From assembly GCA_009602735.1 (NCBI GenBank), contig WELA01003692.1, positions 112,700 through 154,883 on the forward strand: a stretch of 42,184 bases of DNA, written 5' to 3'. The notes beneath the pieces were generated by a model. The model did no database searches and was not told the origin of the DNA. It saw only the letters and a program-made list of their open reading frames with translations. The position numbers were made by a program, and so were the translations under genes. This DNA is from Mesotaenium endlicherianum (lineage: Eukaryota; Streptophyta; Zygnematophyceae; Zygnematales; Mesotaeniaceae). Positions 21,697-30,214 of this stretch are shown piece by piece; the stretch's first letter is position 1, and every line of letters starts with the position of its first letter.

Positions 21697-23379
21697 GAGA
21701 AGAAATCTCCTATGACTTGAGAGGGGCTTGTCCAGCTACTTATCTCTCAAGCAACAGGGCTTCCGGAAGTCTCTATGGAGGTTTTACACATAGGGTTAGG
21801 CTTGTCCACCCACAGGGGCCCCAAAGAGATATGTGGGGCAAAGACTGCAAGGGCGAAGGGTGCTTGAGAGCTCCAGTGCTTCCATAAAAGAGCGCTCATA
21901 GCCATAGTTGTGGCCATAAAGATTGGCAGAGTCTGATCCTGCAGCTGCCCTATAGCGCCTGGGTCTGGACACGTGGCAGCTCGCTGAGCCTCGTGCTCGG
22001 TGCTCGTTGCAGCTGCACTTGCCACTCACTCACCATCCCACGTCCCCATTCACCCACCCGCCCTCCCGGCATCAACTGCCTTCATCTGATCCCACAGACA
22101 TGATTAAGCACGCCCTCCTCCGCCTCCTTAATCCCCATTCCCCCCTACGCCCTTATGCCCTGCTTTAGTATGGTGTTTGATATGTCGGTGCACATCAAAG
22201 AGGGAATCTTGTGAAGCAAGGACCTGCCGGAGTGTGCTCACAAGCCATAGGTTCCCTTGCTGCCTGGTGGAACAAACGGTGAGCTGCTTTGCAGCAGAAG
22301 CGAGGGTTAGGATGATCCATGGAGAAGCCTCTAACTTCGATGAGGGTCCAATGACATCATCAATTTCTTCATGTCATATATGTTATTCCCCTTTTAAAGA
22401 GGGAGGAGGAAAGGGGGTCTACTTGGAGAAAGGAGGCAGGCAGACAGGGAGGGAAGGAGTGAGTGAGGGAGTGAAGGGGGGAGTAGGGGCAGCAGGAACA
22501 CTTCTAGGGGTGTTTCATTCGACAATTAATTTCATTCTACTGTTTCTCATTTACAGCGCATGACCCATGTCTAAACATTGGATTGCATGATGTCATCTCG
22601 ACCACCAATACCCACAAATATTCCAAACCTCCCGTGGTGTGAAGTGGCAAGTAGCGAGCACTTCTATTTCCATCAAATGAGCAACTGGCAAGCTCCACCT
22701 CTAGCCTCTAAGTGATTGAATGCCATGCCCAATGTTTGCCATTTCGGGCCATTGCATGATTATAGCGTTGCATTTACGATGATTGTATTAGGGAATGCGA
22801 AGAAAGGTGGAGGCATGTCCTAAACGTCTGCCTGTGTTGAGGTGTCATGCAAGTCTGGTATGCCTGTATGGGACGCTTCGTGCAACGCGAAGTTGCAGCT
22901 CCTGTGTTCAAAGGAGAAAACTAGAGGAAGAAGAGAAAATGGATGCTAGGACAGAACCCTGTTTTTATGTGAGCGACTTGCAAGAATAAGCAGGATGCAA
23001 AGCAAATTACATTAGTAAGGCAACAGCGCCAGCAAATAGAAGGGGACTTCAGGCCCTCGGGGTGCTAACTGTCGCAAGAAAGTGCCTAATATTGAGTTTT
23101 CGCCAAACTTGCAAGTCGTGCTGCAAAGATACTCGTTTTATCGATTTTTTGCGCAGCTCCAAGGGATAAGTTTAGCCAACATTTTGATTGATTGCCATAT
23201 TTTTAAAAAAAGTCACAATCCTGCGCCTTTTTCCCAAGAAAGTTATCAGCCCAATGCTTCAGGCGACTTAAGGGACTATTGAGGATTGCCAGCCTGGCCA
23301 ATTCAACATAGGCCCTGGTCCATGCCAGTCCATCCAGGTCCACAGTTTGTTGTTCGCTGTTGAACGCGCCTGGTCCTCT
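21697..23379. other. No gene seen
   Basis: Short frames only. A purine-rich stretch (GGGAGG/GGAGTGA words) lies at 22398-22495. The rest is unremarkable. Confidence 0.4.
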
Positions 23380-24011
23380 CAGTGCGGTCCCATTGAGCAG
23401 AATTTGCATACCCAATGTTGCACTCAAAACTCGAAGTTACTTGCGCGTGTCCCGGCCATCTTTCATTCGTCGATCAAGATATGTTTTTGATTCCCATTGA
23501 TAGCCAAATCCACACAGGTTCGTCGCGTTCCAGACCCAAAACGAACCCAAGTTCAATCATTGCCTCCAGAGGTTCCGGATGGGAGTTTTTAGGAGATATA
23601 TCTCCACTGATCTCCACTCCTTCAAAAAAACTCACTCCAGATACCCCAGAACCTCATTGGTCCCAAAAATACTCGCGAATCCAGGCCGCCCAAATCTCCT
23701 TCCAGTATAGTATTTTAACGCACTGACCAAACTCGGCCACAATGCAATTACAATTCATTATAAACATTTTGAAATGCTTCTTGAACTGCCTAAACACCAA
23801 AAGAGCAGTCGGATTCAGATGCCCGTCGTTGTTGGTATCTCGCGGAGGTTACGGCGCAGATCAGCATCGACAAAAGGGGTCCTATTGAAGGGGGTACTCG
23901 GGGGTTTCACCTGAACCCAAGTTTGACCCAAAGAAGCTCTGACAAGGCCTACGAGTTTTGGGTCACTTTCACCTGAATATGACCCTAAAAAAGCTCAATG
24001 GGACCGCACTG
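23380..24011. mobile_element. MITE-like element with 19-bp terminal inverted repeats
   Basis: CAGTGCGGTCCCATTGAGC at 23380-23398 returns as a perfect reverse complement at 23993-24011. Further inside, weaker inverted similarity is visible (AAAACTCGAAG against AAAACTCGTAG). The right arm contains an imperfect direct repeat (TTTCACCTGAA at about 23907 and 23968). No coding capacity. The CAGTG-type end suggests a hAT-like origin, but I see no 8-bp target duplication. Confidence 0.6.
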
Positions 24012-24372
24012 TCAGATTCAGACAATTTGATGAAAATCGAATTGAAGTTTGAAATGTGAATAAATTGAAATTGAGATTTCACATGTACTCAAGACTAGCT
24101 AAAAGCTTTAAAACATAATACCTAGAGCTTATCAGTATATTTTTCACTTCGAGAAGTTAAGCAGACAATAGAGCAGACCCTAGAATCTAGAAAATTATGC
24201 AAGTATATAAGATGACAATAGCCATGAAGCCAGTCATTGCAGTGCACATTTACGTAGTGCTGCAAGGTGTTGCGCGCAAAATTTCCCTTTCATGTCACAC
24301 ATTCGCTCTAGTGTGATTTAGCACAGAGTTGCTCAACACTCTCATCTCTGCGCTCGTCTACAAGCGCTAACA
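24012..24372. other. AT-rich upstream region of the DIRS-like element
   Basis: No LTR or primer-binding site is visible before the ATG at 24373. It could be the element's leader or terminal repeat region. Confidence 0.35.
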
Positions 24373-25298
24373 ATGGTTAACTCTCATAACACCAACTCCA
24401 CTCCTACTGTTACCACTGGCGGTTTCAGAGAGATTCCTTAAGTTAGTTAGAGCTAGCCTAACATTGGACAACAGATCGAGAACACGTCTGGTGAGTCATC
24501 AGAATTGCTTGCCCCACCAGCACTAGGTGCTCTTGCTGCTGCAGCTATTCCTGTCCAGGGCCCTCCTTTGGCCTCTGTGATCCAGCAGCTTGACCAACTG
24601 CAATAGCTTATCACTACTCTGGCTGAAGACAAGTTCAACAAGGCGGTTCAAGATGTCAAGCGCATCAAGGCAAAGCAAGACCTGATGGATGACCAGAAGC
24701 TATCCAAGTCTAACCGACTCCACATGAAGGCCTGCACAGAGATGGTGGATATGATCGGTGATACTCAACTGGCATTGGCGAGGCAGCACATTGAGGAAGC
24801 AAAAAAGCTCCTGGCACAAGGTTTGTCCTCTATTGCACAGCATGCTAGGCAAATTATTATTGTTGATCTTCATGGCTAGAACGTGGAGGTGGAAGTTGCC
24901 AGATTATGAATTTGGGTGAAGCAAATAACGAGTTGGGTGATAAAGTGTCCAAGACTGTAACCAAGAGGAAGAAGCCTGAACCTGTTGCTGCGTAGGAAAC
25001 AAAACCTGAAAAACTTGCTACTAAATAGAGAGACAGCATATCTGCCAGGCACTCAGAGACAGTTAGATATGCTTTACATGCAATGTCTTTGGACATACTT
25101 CATAGGCTTGCCTCTATAATAAGCTCTATATCAAGTGGCTCCCCAGATGATGGCCAAGCGGTATACCCCTATGCAACATCCTCCACAGAAGTTGAACCCA
25201 AATTTAAAATTTTCAATGGTTGTCCCAACCAGCAGTTTCGGCCCCTGAACTAGCCTAGGCAGCAACCTCAGTGTCAAGTGCCTAATCAGAGGCAGTGA
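24373..25298 (+). pseudogene. ORF1-like (gag-type) protein of the DIRS-like element
   Basis: From the ATG at 24373 the frame is helical and Gln/Lys-rich (DKFNKAVQDVKRIKAKQDL, RQHIEEAKKLLAQGLSSIAQ), but it is cut by TAA 24439 and TAG at 24448, 24454, 24604 and 24877, then TGA 24907. A one-base shift moves reading to the frame of ATG 24906, which holds a basic segment and a Gln/Pro/Arg tail (NQQFRPLN, PRQQPQCQVPNQRQ) and two or three more TAG codons. Nearly every TAA/TAG stands where Gln fits. Decay of a silenced element is the likely cause. Assignment to DIRS ORF1 rests on position. Confidence 0.5.
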
Positions 25299-25523
25299 TA
25301 GTAGTAGCCTCTAATGAGAGATGATGTAATCCAATAAATGAAATAGATGCTTCCTTAATATTATTCAGACTTGTCTATTACTATATTGTGTGTTGATCTG
25401 CTGCATATCATATTCACTCAGATCCATTTACTGCTGTCCAATGCTGAGTCAATTGACTTTTAGTTTCAGTCAAGGACAATTGTACTTGCTGTTGGGTCAA
25501 TTAGCTTCAGATTGTAGTCTGAG

Positions 25524-26179
25524 TGTAATGAATCAGTATCTTGTTAGATAGAGTATTCATTTAAATATAATACTTGATTGGATTCAGTCAGCTGAACTTT
25601 AGTTAGATATTAAGTCTGCTGGATATTAAGTAATATTTGTTATATTGACTCAGCCGATGGCAGCAGGCTGAAGTCAACTTAGGTCACCTTGCTAACACAT
25701 TCTTTGACGGCGAGCTGGCTGCCGTACCCGGTAGCAGTTAACTGCTCAGATATGCATCTAAGTGTGATATGCTAGATGAATGGCCAAAGGACACCCTTGG
25801 GTGGATCGCAATTTGGGATGATGGGAGATGGCTGTGGATTTGGTGAGCCGAGGTCCTACCGACGTGATTAACTCTCGGGTAGGCGGTGCCATCGCATTTG
25901 CCATTGAACAGTATACTCATTTCATGTACATAGGTTAGACATGCGCTCGAGTTCGGCATTGGAAACGAGGCCAACTCTCTTGTACTGCTTACTGAGAGGA
26001 CTGAATCCAAGGCGACAAGCCATCGATACGAATTATCTCCTAACCTTGCTTATATATGAGTTTACTGTTTGCAACTCGTTCACTTGCATTTGACTTATGA
26101 ATATTGGAACACTAGTTGTGAAGTCTTTTGCTGATTACTAGGTAATCAGAAAACCCTCTAAGATTACTTGTTGACTTAA
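25524..26179 (+). repeat. Solo gypsy LTR, left part
   Basis: It starts TGTAATGAATCAG and is the reverse complement of the E1 LTR family, diverged. It is cut at TTAA (26176-26179) by PB2 and resumes at 38262. Total length without PB2 is 705 bases against 719-720 for the E1 LTRs. CTGAG at 25519-25523 matches CTGAG at 38311-38315, a 5-bp target duplication, so it is a solo LTR. Confidence 0.85.
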
Positions 26180-26477
26180 CACTAGCTATACTGTGGGTCC
26201 TATTTTGGTTCTGAAACCAAATTATGTCCCATAACTAGGCAAAATTCTACACCCCCTTAGCCTACTTTTTTTAAATCAGAATTGTCTGAAAATAGGCTCA
26301 TTGGATGTGTCATAACTCAAACCCCTGCGGCAAATTAGTTTTAGCCATAACGGCCAATATATGACGAAGTTATGTAAGTTTGCCGGCCGCGAAGAGGTCA
26401 CCTTCTGTTTCGATTTTGACCTTCAAACATGCCTCTTCCTGTCTGTCATTTCTTTCGCTTTGCATGCTACAAAAGCC

Positions 26478-27437
26478 ATGGCTGACATCGCTTCTTCGTC
26501 TACAGGCCCCCCGGTAGCTGTAGGCACTAAGATACTAACACCTAGTAAGATTTGGGGTGAAACTTGGGCAGCACAAGAGTTTGGAAAGCATTACAAAGAG
26601 TTTTTTTTGGTCGGAATATTAGAGGAAGAGGTGCATAAGACCAAGAAACCAAGTTTAAGATCTATTTTGGCTAGGATGGAGAGTACAAAACATGGGGACG
26701 CAGGCAAATACTACAATACATGCCTTCTATCCCCGAATTTCGTTGGTTTTGCCCATATGAGGGAGTTGTTAGAGTTGAGGCCTCTTCGGACCCACTTTCA
26801 CAGCTTCCTGCTTCTCATGTGATTGAAGTTACTCCTAGCATTGTAAACACCCCCCCCGAACCTGAAGACACTCCCACACCACCAGAAGACACTCCCACAC
26901 CATCGGAAGACACTCTCACACCACCGGAAGACACCCCCACACCAGTAGCAGACACAATAGACACAGAGGAAGAGTCGAAAACAGGCTTAGAACCGGTAGA
27001 GTCAACACGAAAAAGAGGGAGACCATCAAAACAGACAGGACCAGACATGTCTGTGCCTGCTAACAGGGAAGAGAGAAGGAACAGGGTGGTAGTGGCAAGG
27101 AAGACTGCTAAGAGGAGGGCAAAGAGGGGCTACAGCAAGAAGAAGCTGAAGAAGAAGAAGTTGAGGAGCCTGCCAACAGAGAGGAGTACTCCTGGAGGCC
27201 TGCTGCTGAAGGTGAAGTTCCACCTTGGCTGGTGAAGCCTGTCAGCACTCTGGCCACAGGCCTAGCCAGAATGAGCACAAGGCACTTTCACAACTTCAGC
27301 CCCTTTGCTGTTTTGAGCCTTCTCATTGGTATAGACTGGTATGACTCCATGGTTTCTGCTACCAATGCATATGCACATAGTGAAGGTGCAAAGCAATGGA
27401 ACCAGCTCACCACTAGTGAGCTCATCATGTGGCATGG
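26478..27437 (+). pseudogene. PB2 transposase, N-terminal part, frameshifted
   Basis: The ATG at 26478 (GCCATGG) opens a domain like the PB1 N-terminus (ILTPSKIWGETW, YKEFFLVGI). The frame shifts near 26640-26660, and the following frame carries a TAG at about 26672-26674, then PSIPEFRWFCPYEGVVRV, a PEDTPTP repeat and a Lys/Arg-rich stretch. A further shift near 27150 leads to FSPFAVLSLLIGIDWYDSMV and ends at LIMWHG, where E1 is inserted. In PB1 the next residues after IWHG are LYLAMALNPLPR, matching the right-hand part at 36235. Confidence 0.88.
26864..26943 (+). repeat. 21-bp coding repeat (EDTPTPP), four units
   Basis: GAAGACACTCCCACACCACC-like units in tandem inside the PB2 transposase linker. 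It occupies the place of PB1's poly-Glu linker. Confidence 0.85.
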
Positions 27438-28157
27438 TGAAATGAATCGACTTACCAAATAAGCGATTAACAATTAATAAAAATCTTTATATCAGCAAGT
27501 AATCTTTATGGTATTTTCCGTTAACTGGTTAAACGGCAAAGGACAACACACTAGCAGTGAATAATACTCGTAAGTCAAATGCGAGTGAACTAGCATCAAT
27601 AATGCAAATCAGTAAACTCATACATAAGCAAGGTTAGAAGACAGTGCGTATCAATGGCTTCTCGCCTTGGATTCAGATGTCTCTCAGTAAGCTGTACAAG
27701 AGAGTTGGCCTCGTTTCCGAATGCCGAACTCGAGAGCAATGCCTAGCATATGTACATGGAATGAGTTTACTGTTCAACGGTCAGTGCGATGGCACCGCCT
27801 ACCCGGGAGTTAACCACGTTGGTAGGACCTCGGTTAACCAAATCCACCGCCATCTCCCATCATCCCGAATAGCCATCCATCATGGGGATGTCATCTGGCC
27901 ATTCATCTAGCAGGTGGTACTTAGATGCATATCAAGGCAGTTCGCTGCTACCGAGCACGGAAGTCAGCTGGCTGTCAAAGAATGTGTCAGCAAGCTGACT
28001 TAAGTTGACTTCAGCCTGCTGCTTCCGGCTGAGTCATTAAACTGATAATTATGTAAAGTCCAGCAGACTGACTATTAACTAAATTTCAGCAGGTTGAACT
28101 TAATTAACTATTATATTTAAATGAATATCATATTCACTAATACACTGATTCATTACA
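27438..28157 (-). repeat. E1 3' LTR
   Basis: 720 bp, begins TGTAATGAATCAG on the element strand and ends CGATTCATTTCA. The small plus-strand frame near 27644-27910, also present in the other LTR, is an LTR feature and not a gene. Confidence 0.93.
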
Positions 28158-28171
28158 ATCCCTCCAACTTA
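28158..28171 (-). promoter_or_regulatory. Polypurine tract next to the E1 3' LTR
   Basis: Reads TAAGTTGGAGGGAT directly before the LTR on the element strand, the place where plus-strand priming occurs. A similar, more purine-rich copy is at 30153-30164. Confidence 0.6.
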
Positions 28172-28270
28172 ACTTGTTGTCGCCTCGACAACATTATATC
28201 GCAAAGCCTTAAATAAAAGAAACTGACCCTGACCAGCCTCCCCTACTGACTGTCTTTTCAGCCTGTCACC

Positions 28271-29971
28271 TTAAGGGGTTGTTTCTGGGGCTTCAGGATC
28301 AGGAGACGGAGATCTGGACCTAGATCTGGACAGCCCTCTAGGTCTGTCAGCTGGCCTTCTAAAGAACCCTGTTTGCTCTAAAGTTGGACCTCGAGGAGAA
28401 CGAAGGATGGTAGCCTGCTCTTCAACCACTTGGGTGTTGATTCCCACATAGACAGGCATTCCAGTAGGATGCTGAAATACATTGGCTAGAGGTACATGCC
28501 CCTGAGCGGAGGGGGAGGCTGGCATACCTCTGGCCCACCCGCGTGTCCCTCTTCTGGCACCCCTGTCCTCTGGGGATTTCTGTCTGTGTCTGCTGCCCAG
28601 TACAGTCAGATCAGCTTCTTCCCCTGCTTGGGCAGGTGGGCTGGGGGAGCGAGCGCGGGGTCCAGTTGTCGCCATAACGGGGATCACATTCCAAACACCT
28701 GATCGTGGTTCTTTAGGAAGCGCCCCTGCCTGTCCCTGGGTATCCTGAGTACCTGCTGCTGATGCTTCTCCTCTGCCTTGTTCTTCTTCCTCATCCTCCT
28801 CATCCTCCTCCTCGGAGAGAGTAGGGGTCTCGTCCACTAAGTCGTCCTGCTCCCTAGTAGACATGGAGTAGTCTACCGACCTCCCTTTCTTAGGGCGCGC
28901 TGGAGGTTGCTTGGCCTTCAGCCTACTGATATCTATCCGGCCTGCATTCTTTGCCCATTTGACAAAGGCATGCTTTCCCTTAGAGAAGTACTCTCTTCCC
29001 CTCCTCCTATGTTCCTTGGTCTCTGCATTCATATTGCTCAGGCATCCATTCAGCCTGGGGTCCCAAGGGGCAATGTGAGGTGGTAGGATGAGATAGCCGT
29101 CTAGGCCATAGTGGAAGTCATCCGGTTGGGCTCGGTCACACTCCTGCTTCTTATTTGTGACGGTCATCCACCTCCAGTCTGTTGGCTGCTGGTAGTACTG
29201 GGGTCCGTGCTCAGCCTTCCTCAGTTTACACGGGAACCAGTGGGGAGAGAACATCTGCTGTCCTGCTTCCCTGGCCAAGTACTCCCAGCTCCTTCTCTCA
29301 ACTTCATTGTAAGCTGGCAGGAGTGTGAGGTAGAATACCGTATCCTTAAAGCTATCGGGCCGCATGCTCACCATCCGGATGAGTCTCTGATCTCCCACTA
29401 TTCCCGGTATGGGGACCGGCTTGTCCTCTGAATCATCTGCGAGATACCGGGCCTGCTCTGCTGTATAGCCCACCATCTTAGCATAATCTTCGTAAAGGAC
29501 CACGCCGGTGTGTGTCTCGATGTACCTGTCCAGTGCTGTAGCTCCTTCCTTCTGTAGCAGTGTTGTCTGTTCCAGCCTGTTGATCTCCTGGGCTGCCAGC
29601 AATGCTTCCTTCAGGTTATCGAAGTTTTGGCCACCCACCACAGTATACCTGTAAGTGGCCAAGCTCTTCTGTCTGTCCGCTTCAATCTTTTTTCTTTTCT
29701 CCTCTTCTGCCGCTGCCGCTTCTTCTTGCTGTTTCTTCTGTCTCTCCTCCTCAGCCTTCCTGAGGTTTTCCGCTTCCTGATCCTTCTTCCTCTGTGCCTC
29801 TTCTGCCGCCTCTTGTTGCTTGCGGACCCTTTCTTGTTCTCTCCTGGTGAGGGACGTCGCCGCCAGCTCCTTCTGGTATTGCTCCATTGTCCTCCTGGCT
29901 TCTTCTGCCTTGCGCTTTCTGTCCTCCTTTTGTGTGGTGGGCGCCATCCTGCACATGTAACCAGGGCACAA
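28271..29971 (-). CDS. Extra ORF of gypsy E1, unknown function
   Basis: An uninterrupted frame of 566 codons in the same sense as pol, between the chromodomain and the 3' LTR. The likely start is the ATG at 29947 (558 residues), because a splice-acceptor-like TGTGCAG ends one base before it. Residues from 29971: Glu/Lys/Arg/Gln-rich coiled coil about 14-105; a mixed, probably folded region about 105-360 with many aromatic residues (YRYTVVGGQNFDNLKEAL, PHWFPCKLRKAEHGPQYYQQ, DDFHYGLDGYLILPPH); a basic stretch; an acidic run about 384-397; a Pro/Ser/Gly-rich part; and a final Arg-Ser/Pro repeat (SRSRSRSPSP). There is no signal peptide or membrane helix, so it is not an envelope protein. I recognise no known domain. 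The coiled coil, charged runs and SR tail suggest nucleic-acid or Gag association, but this is only inference. It is intact although pol is dead. Confidence 0.85.
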   Translation of the reverse strand: MCPGYMCRMAPTTQKEDRKRKAEEARRTMEQYQKELAATSLTRREQERVRKQQEAAEEAQRKKDQEAENLRKAEEERQKKQQEEAAAAEEEKRKKIEADRQKSLATYRYTVVGGQNFDNLKEALLAAQEINRLEQTTLLQKEGATALDRYIETHTGVVLYEDYAKMVGYTAEQARYLADDSEDKPVPIPGIVGDQRLIRMVSMRPDSFKDTVFYLTLLPAYNEVERRSWEYLAREAGQQMFSPHWFPCKLRKAEHGPQYYQQPTDWRWMTVTNKKQECDRAQPDDFHYGLDGYLILPPHIAPWDPRLNGCLSNMNAETKEHRRRGREYFSKGKHAFVKWAKNAGRIDISRLKAKQPPARPKKGRSVDYSMSTREQDDLVDETPTLSEEEDEEDEEEEQGRGEASAAGTQDTQGQAGALPKEPRSGVWNVIPVMATTGPRARSPSPPAQAGEEADLTVLGSRHRQKSPEDRGARRGTRGWARGMPASPSAQGHVPLANVFQHPTGMPVYVGINTQVVEEQATILRSPRGPTLEQTGFFRRPADRPRGLSRSRSRSPSPDPEAPETTP

Positions 29972-30056
29972 GTTAGTAGGATATGGACCTTTGTCATAGG
30001 GATTGCAGGAAGTATGTTAGTATTTAGTATAGTGGCTTCGCTGCTGTTTACCTTAC
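29949..30056 (-). promoter_or_regulatory. Possible 108-nt intron ahead of the E1 extra ORF
   Basis: On the element strand a donor-like CCT/GTAAGG (from 30056), a branch-point consensus TACTAAC at 29972-29978 and a pyrimidine-containing stretch lead to TGTGCAG ending at 29949, followed by GATGGCG with the start codon. The acceptor could instead serve splicing from a donor near gag. Confidence 0.5.
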
Positions 30057-30152
30057 AGGATGATTGCTAAAAGTTGACGTAGTTGCGATGCGCTACACAT
30101 AAACGTATGAGTGTGTTTTTATCGCTCTCGCTCACTAACTGTCATATATTTT

Positions 30153-30192
30153 CCCCTCCAACTTATATGGAGACAGGACCGCCTGTCACCTT
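30153..30192 (-). repeat. Upstream copy of the E1 3' motif pair
   Basis: Plus-strand words CCCTCCAACTTA (30153-30164) and GCCTGTCACCTT (30181-30192) also occur at 28159-28171 and 28261-28272, after the extra ORF. Both pairs follow a stop codon in the element's sense. Confidence 0.75.
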
Positions 30193-30214
30193 CCCGTGTT
30201 AATTGAAATGACAG

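Noticed and set aside
24373..25298. A nuclear code reading UAR as Gln
   Set aside because: The intact ORFs (E1 Gag, E1 extra ORF, PB1) use many CAA/CAG codons and no internal TAA/TAG, and they end with TAA or TAG. One TAG in the RNase H fits Trp better than Gln. Decay by deamination explains the data.
26815..27048. Minus-strand Gly/Val/Ser repeat frame
   Set aside because: It is the antisense of the EDTPTPP repeat in the PB2 transposase.
27644..27910. 88-codon frame in both E1 LTRs
   Set aside because: It is present in each LTR on the strand opposite to the element's genes and without a recognisable product; chance reading of LTR sequence.
28271..29971. Extra ORF of E1 as an envelope protein
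   Set aside because: No signal peptide, no transmembrane segment and no cysteine pattern; the protein is charged and coiled-coil.
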